DNA from: Wenjunlia tyrosinilytica | GTDB taxonomy: Bacteria > Actinomycetota > Actinomycetes > Streptomycetales > Streptomycetaceae | Assembly (NCBI RefSeq): GCF_014646055.1 | Contig: NZ_BMMS01000001.1 | Span: 395,892 to 459,891, forward strand | Direction of reading: 5' to 3' | DNA length: 64,000 nucleotides | Shown here: positions 25,060 to 34,310 of the stretch, in pieces | Layout: every line of letters begins with the position of its first letter | Numbering within the stretch: position 1 is the first letter of the stretch | The notes under the pieces: model-generated | The model's database searches: none | Told to the model about the DNA's origin: nothing | What the model saw: only the letters and a program-made list of their open reading frames with translations | Made by a program: the position numbers and the translations under genes

Positions 25060-27204
25060 GTGCCCCCTGTCGGCCCCGTTCTGCGCCGAGTGCCGCAACT
25101 GACCGCCCTGGCCCTCCTGCCCACCGCCTACGCCGCCGAACTCGTCGGCGCCCTGCTGCCGGATGTGCGCCTCCTGGTGGGCGCGACAGCCGCCGTCGTG
25201 GTCGCCGAGCTCCATCTGCTGCGTCGTCGGCGCACCCTGGCCTCGGTCCTGAGCCGGATGCGCGCCGACACCACCGTGCGGCAGCTGCTCAGGGACCTGC
25301 TGCTGATCACGGGTCTGCTCGCGCTGGGCACCCACGACACCACCGCCGTACGCCTGCCGCTGCTCTGCGGCCTGCTCGGCTTCTACTCGCTGCACTTCGT
25401 CTGCCAGGCGATGAGCATCCTGGTGCGCCGCGACCGGACGCTGCCCGTGGTGACGCGCAATATCGACACCTCCGCGCTGCGGCTGCGGCCGGCTCCCCCC
25501 GCCGTCCTGCTGCGCCGCGCGGACCACCGGCTGTCGCTGTTCGGGCTGCCGGCCACCACGGGCCTGGCGCTGACCGCCGTGACGGACCACCCGGCACTGG
25601 GCGCCGCCGGCATCGCCCTGTCCGCGGGGCTGGCCCTGACGGGCGCGCTGGTCCTGGCCGGGCACCTCCTGCCGGGCCGCCGGGCGCCGCGCGAGGAGGA
25701 GGTGCTCCAGTGGCTCGACGACTGGGTGGAGCGCTACCGCCCGACGGTGGGCATGTACTTCTCCGGCGGGACCAGCTCCGCGTACCAGGCCAATATGTGG
25801 CTCTCCACGCTGGCCCGGCTCGACGGCCGGCCGCTGCTCGTGCTGCGCGAGCGCTTCATGGTGCAGAAGATCGAGGCCACCGACGTCCCGATCGTGTGCA
25901 TCCCCAAGGTCGCCCATCTCATGCGGCTGGAGCGCTCGTCGCTGAAGGTGCTGATCCATCCGGCCAACTCGGGCAAGACCTCCCAGGTCCTGCGCATCCC
26001 GTCGATCAAGCACGCCTTCACCAACCACGGCGAGAGCGACAAGCTGTCCAGCTGCAACCCCTACGCCAAGGCGTACGACGAGGTGTGGGTCGCCGGTCCC
26101 GCGGCCCGCGAGCGCTACGCCGTCGCCGACATCGGGGTGGAGGACAAGGACGTGGTGGAGGTCGGCCGGCCCCAGCTCGCCCCCATCCGCGCGGGCGGGC
26201 CGGATCCCGGGGCGGAGTTCACCACCGTGCTGTACGCGCCCACCTGGGAGGGGTGGACGGACGACCCCGGCAACACCTCGGTCGTCCTGGCCGGGGAGAA
26301 CATCGTCCGCGAGCTCCTGAACGACCCCCGGGTCCGCCTGCTCTACAAGCCGCACCCGATGACGGGGACCGTCGACCCCCGGGCTCGCGCCGCCAATCTG
26401 CGGATCATGGCCATGATCGAGGCGGCCGACGCGGCACGGGCCGCCGACCCCCGGCACCACGGCGCCGTGGCCTCCGCCGCGGCGGCCGAGCGCCTGGCCC
26501 TGTGCACCACGGAGCTGGACCGCCTCGCCAGGTCCTCGCCGCGCGGCAGCGCGGACGAGGTGGAGCGCATGTCCCTGCAGGGGCGTCCCGAGCCCGGCTG
26601 GCGGGAGCGGATGGAGGCGGCGGCGCAGGAGTGGGAGGCCGCGCACTGGGACTCGGTGCCCCTGTGGTGCCACCAGGTCGTCAAGGGGCCCCGGCCGTCG
26701 CTGTACTCGTGCTTCAACCAGGCGCACCTGCTCATCAGCGACGTCTCCAGCGTGGTGTCGGACTACCTCAGCAGTGAGAAGCCCTACGCGGTGACGAACA
26801 CCACGTCGATGGGCGAGGAGGAGTTCCGCGCGGCCTTCCCCACCGTGCGGGCCGCCACGATCCTCACCCCCGACGCGTCGGGGGTGCGTGAACTGCTGGC
26901 GCGGGTACGGAGTGAGGCCCCCGACACCCTCGCCGAGGCAAGGCGTGAGCTGAAGCACCATCTGCTCGGCCCCTCCGAGCCCAGTTCGCTGGTCCGCTTC
27001 AACCAGGCCGCCCTGGCCCTGGCCGCACGCGCCGACGAGCGCAGGGCGCGCCAGGAGGCCGCCGCCTCGGCCGTTCCCCAGCAGCGCGGCGGGCCCCTCG
27101 GCGTCCGCCCGTCCACCGTCCGGGAAGCGCACTCGTCGGACACCCTCGAAGTCGGCCCCGGCGGCGCCCCCGAGGGGGCGGGCCAGGGCCGCGCCCAGGG
27201 CTGA
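25060..27204 (+). CDS. Membrane protein with C-terminal CDP-glycerol glycerophosphotransferase (TagF-like) domain, copy 1
   Basis: I chose the GTG at 25060, 8 nt after GGAG; the frame is open from 24910. 714 residues. The first ~200 hold four to six hydrophobic segments, then RLPVVTRNIDT-like sequence (here LPVVTRNIDTSALR). The rest is TagF/TagB-like: MYFSGGTSSAYQANMW, HAFTNHGESDK, AYDEVWVAGPAARERY, VLYAPTWEGW, LLYKPHPMTG and ISDVSSVVSDYLSSEKPYAV. These enzymes transfer alditol-phosphate units from CDP-activated donors to build teichoic acid. An Ala-rich helical insertion (~residues 445-510) interrupts the domain. It shares all parts with the copy at 29171. Confidence 0.87.
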   Translation: MPPVGPVLRRVPQLTALALLPTAYAAELVGALLPDVRLLVGATAAVVVAELHLLRRRRTLASVLSRMRADTTVRQLLRDLLLITGLLALGTHDTTAVRLPLLCGLLGFYSLHFVCQAMSILVRRDRTLPVVTRNIDTSALRLRPAPPAVLLRRADHRLSLFGLPATTGLALTAVTDHPALGAAGIALSAGLALTGALVLAGHLLPGRRAPREEEVLQWLDDWVERYRPTVGMYFSGGTSSAYQANMWLSTLARLDGRPLLVLRERFMVQKIEATDVPIVCIPKVAHLMRLERSSLKVLIHPANSGKTSQVLRIPSIKHAFTNHGESDKLSSCNPYAKAYDEVWVAGPAARERYAVADIGVEDKDVVEVGRPQLAPIRAGGPDPGAEFTTVLYAPTWEGWTDDPGNTSVVLAGENIVRELLNDPRVRLLYKPHPMTGTVDPRARAANLRIMAMIEAADAARAADPRHHGAVASAAAAERLALCTTELDRLARSSPRGSADEVERMSLQGRPEPGWRERMEAAAQEWEAAHWDSVPLWCHQVVKGPRPSLYSCFNQAHLLISDVSSVVSDYLSSEKPYAVTNTTSMGEEEFRAAFPTVRAATILTPDASGVRELLARVRSEAPDTLAEARRELKHHLLGPSEPSSLVRFNQAALALAARADERRARQEAAASAVPQQRGGPLGVRPSTVREAHSSDTLEVGPGGAPEGAGQGRAQG

Positions 27205-27650
27205 ACCGACGCCGCACGAGCGCGCGCTCCGGACGGCCTCCGGGGCGCGCTTCGGCGTCCCCGGCCGCCCGGACCAGGGCGCCCGTGCCCGAAGCGGTAA
27301 AGAATGGGTAACTTTCACCGCTCGCGCGCCGACCCCCAACGCCCCGCGCGAGGGCGAGTTGTGGAAGACATGGGGTGCGACGGCGTGCACAGTGGCGGCA
27401 GCTTCGGCGGGAGGGCGCTCCACCCGACCCACAAGGCGGACAAATCGTCCATGCAACCTTGTGAGGCTTGTCACCGTCCAACCCTACGGAGGGCACGGGA
27501 TGTTTAGGAGTTCGCGCCCGAGTGGATAACCTGATGTTTCCCGGGCCGTCACCGTGGACATGCAGCCGCGGCCCCCGCGCCCTCTCAGGCGCACGTTGCG
27601 CAACGTCGCTCAACAAGATCGTCGATCCGAAGGAAGTCGAGGCAGGTCCT
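27205..27650. other. Intergenic region upstream of the cytidylyltransferase-reductase gene
   Basis: 446 nt without a supported gene. A hairpin at 27222-27250 (GCGCGC-T-CCGG / CCGG-G-GCGCGC) probably ends the upstream transcript. Past 27300 the sequence is less GC-rich and should hold the promoter of the next gene; TAACCT at 27527-27532 is a weak -10 candidate. A reading frame from 27468 joins the next gene but has no convincing start of its own. Confidence 0.5.
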
Positions 27651-29174
27651 GTGCCCGAATACAAGACCGGGGTCCGCACCGCGGCCGTAGTGCTGGCGGG
27701 AGGGACCGGCCAGCGCGTCGGCCTGGCGATACCGAAGCAGCTGCTGAAGATCGCCGGCAAGACGATCATTGAGCACACCCTCTCGGCGTTCGAGGAGAGC
27801 CCCGAGATCGACGAGATCATCGTACTGATGGCTCATGGCTACGTGCCCGAGGTGGAGCAGATCGTCGCCAAGGCCGGCCTGCGCAAGGTGACCAAGGTCC
27901 TCGAGGGCGGCGCGACCCGCAACGACACCACCACCATCGCCATCACCACCCTGGGCGAGGGCCTGGCCGAGGGAGAGGACATGAACGTCCTCTTCCACGA
28001 CGCCGTCCGCCCCCTGCTGTCCGAGCGGGTCATATCGGACTGCGTCGCCGCCCTGGAGAAGTACCAGGCCGTGGACGTGGCGATCCCCTCCGCGGACACG
28101 ATCATCACCACCCGCACCCACGGGGAGGACGGTGAGTTCATCACCGAGATCCCCGACCGCTCCCGGCTGCGCCGCGGGCAGACGCCCCAGGCGTTCAAGC
28201 TCTCCACCATCCGCGAGGCCTACGCCATCGCCGCCGGCGACCCGCACTTCCAGGCCACCGACGACTGCTCGGTCGTCCTCAAGTACCTGCCCGACGTGCC
28301 GATCTACGTCGTGCAGGGCGAAGAGCACAACATGAAGGTGACGCAGCCCGTCGACATCTTCATCGCGGACAAGCTCTTCCAGCTCGCCTCCCAAACCGCA
28401 CCGTCGCAGCCCGACGACGCCGCGTACCGCGAGCTCCTCACCGGAAAGACGATGGTCGTCTTCGGCGGCTCCTACGGCATCGGCGCCGACGTGGCCGAGC
28501 TCGCCCGCAGCCACGGGGCCACCGTCTACGCCCTCGGCCGCAGCACCACCGGCACCCACGTCGAGGACCCGGCCCAGGTCGAGGCCGCCCTGGCCAAGGC
28601 GCACAGCGAGACCGGCCGAGTCGACTACGTCGTCAACACCGCGGGGATCCTGCGCATCGGCAAGCTCGCCGAGACCGACGACGAGGTCATCGAGGAAGCC
28701 CTCAAGGTCAACTACCTCGCCCCGGTCTACATGGCCCGCAGCGCCTACAAGTACCTGTCCAAGACCCAGGGCCAGCTGCTGCTCTACACCTCCAGCAGCT
28801 ACACCCGCGGCCGCGGCGACTACAGCCTCTACTCCTCCACCAAGGCCGCGATGGTCAACCTCACGCAGGCCCTGGCCGACGAGTGGGCCGCCGACGGCAT
28901 CCGGGTCAACTGCGTCAACCCCGAGCGCACCCGCACCCCGATGCGCACCAAGGCGTTCGGCAACGAGCCCGAGGGCTCGCTGCTCAGCTCCGAGGCCGTC
29001 GCCCGCACCTCACTGGACGTCCTGCTGTCCTCGCTGACCGGCCACGTCATCGACGTCCGCCGCCAGGACCCCACCCGGGGCTCGGCCTCCGCCCGCTCCT
29101 TCAGCGAGGCGCTGACCGCCGCGCTGGCCAACGACCACGCCGCCCTGGACTCCGTGGACGGGGAAGCCGAGTGA
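27651..29174 (+). CDS. Fused cytidylyltransferase / short-chain reductase, probable CDP-ribitol synthase (Bcs1-like)
   Basis: I chose the GTG at 27651 with GAGG 8 nt upstream (507 residues). Residues 1-~245 are an IspD/TarI-type nucleotidyltransferase: AVVLAGGTGQRVGLAIPKQLL at 12-32, GGATRNDT, VLFHDAVRPLL, RGQTPQAFK and KVTQPVDIFIADKL. Residues ~260-507 are a short-chain dehydrogenase: VFGGSYGIGADVAELA (nucleotide loop), VNTAGI, and catalytic YSLYSSTKA near residue 394. The same order occurs in Haemophilus Bcs1, which reduces ribulose-5-phosphate and makes CDP-ribitol. The stop overlaps the next start as GTGA. Substrate is inferred from architecture and neighbours. Confidence 0.85.
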   Translation: MPEYKTGVRTAAVVLAGGTGQRVGLAIPKQLLKIAGKTIIEHTLSAFEESPEIDEIIVLMAHGYVPEVEQIVAKAGLRKVTKVLEGGATRNDTTTIAITTLGEGLAEGEDMNVLFHDAVRPLLSERVISDCVAALEKYQAVDVAIPSADTIITTRTHGEDGEFITEIPDRSRLRRGQTPQAFKLSTIREAYAIAAGDPHFQATDDCSVVLKYLPDVPIYVVQGEEHNMKVTQPVDIFIADKLFQLASQTAPSQPDDAAYRELLTGKTMVVFGGSYGIGADVAELARSHGATVYALGRSTTGTHVEDPAQVEAALAKAHSETGRVDYVVNTAGILRIGKLAETDDEVIEEALKVNYLAPVYMARSAYKYLSKTQGQLLLYTSSSYTRGRGDYSLYSSTKAAMVNLTQALADEWAADGIRVNCVNPERTRTPMRTKAFGNEPEGSLLSSEAVARTSLDVLLSSLTGHVIDVRRQDPTRGSASARSFSEALTAALANDHAALDSVDGEAE

Positions 29175-31303
29175 TCTCCACCGCCGTCCGACTGGCCCGG
29201 GTGGGCAGCACCTCGGAGCTGGGAGCGGCCGCCCTGCTGTTCCTCGGCTTCCCCGTCATGCTGCTGGCAGCGCTGCTGCCGAACCTGTGGCTGTTCACCG
29301 CCGCCGCGGCCGCGACCTACGCGGGCGACTGGTGGCTGCACCGGCAGGGCTCGCGCATGGTGGCGCTCCTGCGCCGCGTCAGGGCGGGACTGTCGATCCG
29401 CTTCCTCGCGCGTGAGCTCCTGCTCGTGCTGCTGCTGTCGCGGATGGGCTTCTCCGGCACCGCCGCGTTCTACCTCGGGGTCTCCGGCTTCCTGGTCTTC
29501 TACGGGCTCCAGGCCCCGCACGCGGCGCTGCTGACGCTCATCCGCAACAGCCGCAGGCTGCCGGTGGTCACCCGCAACATCGACATGTCCGGGCTGCGCA
29601 TCCCCGGCGCCCCCCCGCGCCTGCTCACCAGGCGCGCCGCGGAGAAGATGCTGCACCTCGACCTGGCGATGGTGGCCGGGCTGATCATCACCGCGGCCAC
29701 GGAGCGCACCCTCTTCGGCCTCGTGGGCGCCGTGATCACCGTGGCGCTCGGCACCGCCTTCACCGTCGCCCTGCTGCCGTACCTGCGCTCCTCGCGCAAG
29801 CCCGCGCGCACCGAGCGGGTCCTGGAGTACATGGACGAGTGGCTGCGCGGTTACCGGCCCACGGTGGCGCTGTACTTCTCCGGCTCCCGCACCTCGGCTT
29901 ACCAGGCCAACATGTGGCTGGAGACCCTGGCCGCCCTGGACGAGCGCCCGCTGGTCATCCTGCGCGAGCGCTACATCGTCCCCAAGCTCGCCCCCACCTC
30001 CGTTCCGGTGCTGTGCGTGCCGAGCGCGGTGCATCTGATGGGCATGGACCTGACCAGCCTGCGGGTGGCGCTCTACCCGGCCAACGTGGGCAAGAACATC
30101 CACATGCTGCGCGAGCCGGGCATGAAGCACGTGTTCATCGGCCACGGCGACAGCGACAAGATCGCCTCGGTCAACCCGTACAGCAAGGCGTACGACGAGG
30201 TGTGGACGGCGGGGCGCGCCGGCCGCGACCGGTACGCGCTCGCGGACGTCGGTGTCCGGGACGACGACATAGTCGAGGTGGGCCGCCCGCAGCTGGGCGC
30301 CATCGTGGCGGGGACCGGCGAGCCCGTCGGCCCGATGCCGACCGTGCTGTACGCCCCCACGTGGGAGGGCTGGACGGACGACCCGGGCAACACCTCGCTC
30401 ATCCTCGCTGGGGAGAACGTCGTCAAGCAGCTCGTCGCGGCCCGTCCCGAGGTCCGGGTGCTGTACAAGCCGCACCCGTTCACCGGTTCGCGCTGCCCGA
30501 AGGCCAAGGCCGCCCACGAGCGGATCCTGTCCGTGATCGAGCAGGCCAACGCCGAGCGCTCCGCCGAGCCGCAGTGGCGTGAGCGGGCCGCCGCCGACGC
30601 CGCTGAGCGGGACACCGCCGCCGCCGAGGTCCGGCGCATCGCCGCCCGCCTCGCGGAGCTGGAGACCGCGGTCAAGGAGGACGCCGACGAGGCGGAGGGG
30701 TCGCGCGACGGCGTCATGGACCCCGCGCACGCCGCCGAGGCGGAGCGGCTGCGGGCACAGTGGAACGACGCCTACTGGAAGTCGTTCGGCTGGTGGGAGC
30801 ACCGGGTGATCACCGGCTCCCGGCCGCATCTGTACGACTGCTTCAACCGCGGCGACATGATGGTCTCGGACATCTCCAGCGTGGTCTCCGACTTCATCGC
30901 GAGCGAGAAGCCGTACGCGATCACGGACACCACGGGGCTCGGCGCCGAGGAGTTCAAGCGCCAGAACTCCACGGCCAGGGCCGCGTTCATCCTCACCCCC
31001 GACGCCTCGGGTGTGCCGGAGCTGCTGGAGTCCGTGCGCGGCTCCGCGTCCGACCCGCTGGCCCATGACCGCCGCACGCTCAAGGAGTACCTGCTCGGCC
31101 CGGACGAGCCGACGTCGCTGGTGCGGTTCGGGCAGGCGATCAAGGAGCTCTCGGCGAAGGCCGAGGCACGGCTCGGCCGCCTCGAGCGGGCCGGGATCCA
31201 CGACAGCGACCTGGTGGAGATCCCGCAGCCGCGGGAGGAGCCGGAAGCCGTCGAGGTGCGCGAGGACGCCGACGCCGCGGAGTCGGTCACGTCGGCGGGC
31301 TGA
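29171..31303 (+). CDS. Membrane protein with C-terminal CDP-alditol phosphotransferase (TagF-like) domain, copy 2
   Basis: GTG at 29171 overlaps the preceding stop (GTGA), so translation is probably coupled; the frame itself is open from 28883. 710 residues. The N-terminal ~210 residues have several membrane segments, then RLPVVTRNIDMSGLRIPGAP. The transferase part matches copy 1: LYFSGSRTSAYQANMW, HVFIGHGDSDK, AYDEVWTAGRAGRDRY, VLYAPTWEGWTDDPGN, LYKPHPFTG and SDISSVVSDFIASEKPYAI. A charged coiled-coil-like insertion (EVRRIAARLAELETAVKED) occupies the same place as the Ala-rich insertion in copy 1. Coupling to the CDP-ribitol-type enzyme suggests a ribitol-phosphate polymerase or primase. Confidence 0.87.
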   Translation: MISTAVRLARVGSTSELGAAALLFLGFPVMLLAALLPNLWLFTAAAAATYAGDWWLHRQGSRMVALLRRVRAGLSIRFLARELLLVLLLSRMGFSGTAAFYLGVSGFLVFYGLQAPHAALLTLIRNSRRLPVVTRNIDMSGLRIPGAPPRLLTRRAAEKMLHLDLAMVAGLIITAATERTLFGLVGAVITVALGTAFTVALLPYLRSSRKPARTERVLEYMDEWLRGYRPTVALYFSGSRTSAYQANMWLETLAALDERPLVILRERYIVPKLAPTSVPVLCVPSAVHLMGMDLTSLRVALYPANVGKNIHMLREPGMKHVFIGHGDSDKIASVNPYSKAYDEVWTAGRAGRDRYALADVGVRDDDIVEVGRPQLGAIVAGTGEPVGPMPTVLYAPTWEGWTDDPGNTSLILAGENVVKQLVAARPEVRVLYKPHPFTGSRCPKAKAAHERILSVIEQANAERSAEPQWRERAAADAAERDTAAAEVRRIAARLAELETAVKEDADEAEGSRDGVMDPAHAAEAERLRAQWNDAYWKSFGWWEHRVITGSRPHLYDCFNRGDMMVSDISSVVSDFIASEKPYAITDTTGLGAEEFKRQNSTARAAFILTPDASGVPELLESVRGSASDPLAHDRRTLKEYLLGPDEPTSLVRFGQAIKELSAKAEARLGRLERAGIHDSDLVEIPQPREEPEAVEVREDADAAESVTSAG

Positions 31304-31328
31304 ACCACCCGCGGGCACGACGCTTGCA

Positions 31329-31361
31329 GGCCCCCGGGAGCGGGTAACGCTCTCGGGGGCC
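31329..31361 (+). terminator. Terminator after the wall-polymer genes
   Basis: 14-bp stem GGCCCCCGGGAGCG / CGCTCTCGGGGGCC (one G-T wobble) with loop GGTAA, 25 nt after the stop. It lies between convergent genes and may serve phoD in the other direction. Confidence 0.75.
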
Positions 31362-31434
31362 TTGCTGTCCGCGTGATTCGGGCAGGACGCCGCGCGTACG
31401 CGGTGTGGTTCAGGCCGCGCGTACGCTGTGCGGT

Positions 31435-32985
31435 TCAGACGGTCTCGACGCCCCGTTTGCCGTTGCGGACCCGCAGCCGGGAGACGGTGCTCGCCGGCGA
31501 CTGGGGCCGGCGCACGGTCTCCACGGCGCGCACCTGGGCGTCGACGCAGTGGTGGTCGATGTCGAACAGGTGGTAGCCGCGGTGGCCGTCGACGAGTTTC
31601 CAGTGCGGATTGTCGGGCCTGCGCGGGTCCCACTCGGCGTTGAACGCGGCCTCGTCCAGGTCGCCGCCGCTGGTGATCGAGGTGCCGACGAACTCCGCCC
31701 CGACCACCTGGGACGACGGGTCGGCGAAGTCGCGCTTGAGGTCGCTGATCATCGTCAGGTGCCGGTCCCCGGTCATCACGACGGGGTTGCGGACGCGGGC
31801 GAACTCCCCCATCAGTTCGTCGCGTTCGACCTGGTAGCCGTCCCAGGCGTCGTAGAACCACAGCTTGCCGGGGCCGACCTGGAGATCCGTCTCGGCCATC
31901 ATGATCTGGGAGGCGATCAGATTCCAGCGCGCGTGCGAGCGGTGCAGCCCGTTGAGCAGCCAGGCCTTCTGGTCCTGCCCCAGCATCGTCATCGACGGGT
32001 CCTGCGCGCCCTCCGCGGTGGTGGCCTGGTCGCTGCGGAACTGACGGGTGTCCAGCACATGCAGCCGGGCGAGGTACCCGAAGTCGAAGCTGCGGTGCAT
32101 CCTGATGTGCGGCCCGTCGGGCACCGCCGTGGCACGGACCGGCATGTGCTCGTAGTACGCCTGGTAGGCGGCGGTCAGCCGGGCGACGAAGGCGTCGTGG
32201 GACTGCTTGTCGGGGTCCTGGGGGATCTCCCCGGCGAAGTCGTTGTCCACCTCGTGGTCGTCGAAGGTCACGATCCACGGGGCCGCGGCATGCATCGCCG
32301 CGAGGTCGGGGTCGGTGCGGTACTGCGCGTAGCGGTTGCGGTACTGCACGAGGGAGTACGGCTCGCCCTTGCCCTCGTGGCGGCGCACGGCCGTGGACGA
32401 GGGGCCGCTCTCGTAGATGTAGTCGCCGACGAACAGGACCACGTCCGGGTCCTGGGCGGCCATGTCCGCGTAGGCGTTGAAGTACCCGTGCTGCCAGTTC
32501 TGGCAGGAGGCCAGCGCCACACGCAGCCGGTTGGCGAACAGGCCGGGCGCGGTGCGGGTGCGGCCGACCGGGGAGATCTGGTCCTCGACGCGGAAGCGGT
32601 ACCAGTAGTCGCGGTGGGGGCGCAGGCCGCGTACATCCACATGGACGCTGTGGCCCAACTGCGGGACGGCCTGGGTCTGCCCCTGCCGGACCACGCGCTT
32701 GAACGTGTCGTCCTCGGCGATCTGCCAGCCCACGTCGACGGCGGCGTCCGGCATGCCTCCGCCGTTGAGCGGGTCCGGTGCCAGGCGGGTCCACAGCACG
32801 ACGCCGTCGCGCAGCGGGTCGCCGGAGGCCACTCCGAGGGTGAACAGGCCGTCGGGCAGGGTGCCCGCCGCCGCGGCGCTTCCCGCGGTGGCGAGGCCGA
32901 CGAAGGCGGCGCTGAGCGCCGCGGCTCCGGTGGCGAGGATGGTGCGTCGATTGGGTGTGTGAACCCCGGTCAGGCGTCCGGACAT
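31435..32985 (-). CDS. phoD: PhoD-family alkaline phosphatase/phosphodiesterase, Tat-exported
   Basis: ATG at 32985 with GGGAGG 9 nt upstream; the open frame to 33138 is not needed. 516 residues. A twin-arginine signal (PNRRTILATG at 11-20, then a hydrophobic stretch ending AAAA near 40) predicts export of a folded, metal-loaded enzyme. Mature features are FTLGVASGDPLRDGVVLWTRL, VALASCQNW, VVLFVGDYIYESG, VTFDDHEVDNDFAG and VVMTGDRHLTM, matching the PhoD metallophosphatase fold with Ca and Fe ligands. It releases phosphate from esters outside the cell; B. subtilis PhoD also degrades teichoic acid, which fits the adjacent polymer cluster. Confidence 0.93.
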   Translation of the reverse strand: MSGRLTGVHTPNRRTILATGAAALSAAFVGLATAGSAAAAGTLPDGLFTLGVASGDPLRDGVVLWTRLAPDPLNGGGMPDAAVDVGWQIAEDDTFKRVVRQGQTQAVPQLGHSVHVDVRGLRPHRDYWYRFRVEDQISPVGRTRTAPGLFANRLRVALASCQNWQHGYFNAYADMAAQDPDVVLFVGDYIYESGPSSTAVRRHEGKGEPYSLVQYRNRYAQYRTDPDLAAMHAAAPWIVTFDDHEVDNDFAGEIPQDPDKQSHDAFVARLTAAYQAYYEHMPVRATAVPDGPHIRMHRSFDFGYLARLHVLDTRQFRSDQATTAEGAQDPSMTMLGQDQKAWLLNGLHRSHARWNLIASQIMMAETDLQVGPGKLWFYDAWDGYQVERDELMGEFARVRNPVVMTGDRHLTMISDLKRDFADPSSQVVGAEFVGTSITSGGDLDEAAFNAEWDPRRPDNPHWKLVDGHRGYHLFDIDHHCVDAQVRAVETVRRPQSPASTVSRLRVRNGKRGVETV

Positions 32986-33005
32986 CTGAGGTTGCCTCCC
33001 GTCAG

Positions 33006-33019
33006 TTGCCATACGGCAA
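33006..33019. promoter_or_regulatory. Small palindrome upstream of phoD
   Basis: TTGCC-ATAC-GGCAA, 21 nt upstream of the phoD start and just before its ribosome binding site. It could be an operator or chance. I did not find a clear PhoP box (11-bp GTTCACC-type direct repeats) nearby; only one GTTCAC occurs. Confidence 0.3.
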
Positions 33020-33145
33020 TGGGAAGTTCTCAGATGACGAGGGTCCAGTACGTGAACAAGACACTTCAGGCGCATGACAACATTCGGACGGTCACACGCC
33101 GAGCGCCCCCGAGGTCGTCCCTCGAGGGCGCTCTCCACGGCGCGT

Positions 33146-34237
33146 TCAGCGCTTCTGCCGCTTCCTGACCCTGAACGCCCAGTCCATCCCGGGCTCCACG
33201 ACGGGCCGGAAAAGAACCCTGAACGGCGCGGTGCCGAGCACGACCGCCACGGCGGCGGCGACCAGGGTGACGACGACCTCGCCCTTCGGGGTGTGCACGA
33301 AGCTGTTGTCGTACCAGTGCCCGTACTCGGCGCCCTTCACCAGGAAGCCGTGGAGGAGGTACACGTACAGCGTCGTCGCCCCCATCCCGGTCACCCACAG
33401 GCGCCGCCCGGGCACCCAGGAGAAGAACCCGGCCACGAGCACCAGCGAGCAGGCGAACATCGCCAGCGTCATCACCAGGGGCACCGGGGTGGAGACACCC
33501 AGTTCCTCCGCGCTCTCGCGGTGGTAGAACCAGTCCATCGCCATCCTCGGCGCCGCCCAGTAGGCGAACGCGGTGACCACGGCGAAGAACGGCACGGCGA
33601 GCAGGCGCACATTCCACGAGCGCACCATCGCGAAGTGCTTCGGCTGGAGGCACAGACCCAGCACGAAGAACGGCATGAACTGCAGGACGCGCTGGAGGTC
33701 GAGGTCGTCACCGATCTTCGAGGTCCCGGCGAGCGCGGCCACGGCGAGCGCGACCGGCACCGGCCAGCGGACGATCCGCCAGATCGGCGCGGTGAGCCTC
33801 CAGATGAACAGCGCGATGAGGAACCACGTCAGGTACCACGGGTCGATCAGGCTGACCGGATGGGTCGGGTCCCCGCCCGCGACGCGTTTGAAGAGGCTGT
33901 ACGCCGTCTCGAAGACCAGGTACGGCACCACCACACCGGTCAACAGCCGCTGGAGGCGGTCCGCGCGGGAGTCAAAGGTGCGCGAGAAGTAGCCGGAGAT
34001 GATGATGAACGCCGGCATGTGGAACGCGTACACGACCATGTACAGCGCGCGGGTGGTGCGGCTGCTGTCGATCAGCGGCTCCCACGAGTGCGCGATCACG
34101 ACCAGGACAATCGCGAAGAACTTCGCGTTGTCGAAGAAATGCTCCCGCTGGGGTGCGGGCTTGGCCTGCCCCTCCTGGGAGTCCTTCGCGTGCGCGGCCT
34201 TCTCGGCGCCGGCGGGCCAGGTCTGAAGGGGGATCAC
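33146..34237 (-). CDS. Membrane acyltransferase family 3 (fucose 4-O-acetylase-like)
   Basis: GTG at 34237 gives 363 residues; an upstream extension to 34735 runs through the FG-GAP relic and obgE in another frame and is not real. The protein has about ten membrane segments. The N-terminal signature HFFDNAKFFAIVLVVIAHSWEPLI carries the His essential in this acyltransferase superfamily; FHMPAFIIISGYFSR follows. Members transfer acetyl or other acyl groups onto surface polysaccharides and lipids. It follows phoD and the polymer cluster, so O-acylation of a surface polymer is a reasonable but unproven role. Confidence 0.83.
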   Translation of the reverse strand: MIPLQTWPAGAEKAAHAKDSQEGQAKPAPQREHFFDNAKFFAIVLVVIAHSWEPLIDSSRTTRALYMVVYAFHMPAFIIISGYFSRTFDSRADRLQRLLTGVVVPYLVFETAYSLFKRVAGGDPTHPVSLIDPWYLTWFLIALFIWRLTAPIWRIVRWPVPVALAVAALAGTSKIGDDLDLQRVLQFMPFFVLGLCLQPKHFAMVRSWNVRLLAVPFFAVVTAFAYWAAPRMAMDWFYHRESAEELGVSTPVPLVMTLAMFACSLVLVAGFFSWVPGRRLWVTGMGATTLYVYLLHGFLVKGAEYGHWYDNSFVHTPKGEVVVTLVAAAVAVVLGTAPFRVLFRPVVEPGMDWAFRVRKRQKR

Positions 34238-34310
34238 CGGGCCACCCACCGAGGACGCACGAAAGCGGAACTGGGCCGTCTGACGTCTTGGGGTATCCGC
34301 CGTGCCTTCT

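Noticed and set aside
27468-27650. Longer N-terminus for the cytidylyltransferase-reductase
   Set aside because: The extra 61 codons lack family similarity and the GTG at 27651 has a good ribosome binding site.
28829-32794. 1321-codon open frame on the minus strand
   Set aside because: It runs antisense through the cytidylyltransferase-reductase and transferase genes and out of frame through phoD; a product of strong third-position GC.
33000-33100. PhoP (PHO) box upstream of phoD
   Set aside because: Only one GTTCAC is present; the required 11-bp direct repeats are not evident.
23507-34237. Secondary-metabolite gene cluster
   Set aside because: No polyketide, peptide or terpene synthase genes; the content is that of wall polymer synthesis and modification.
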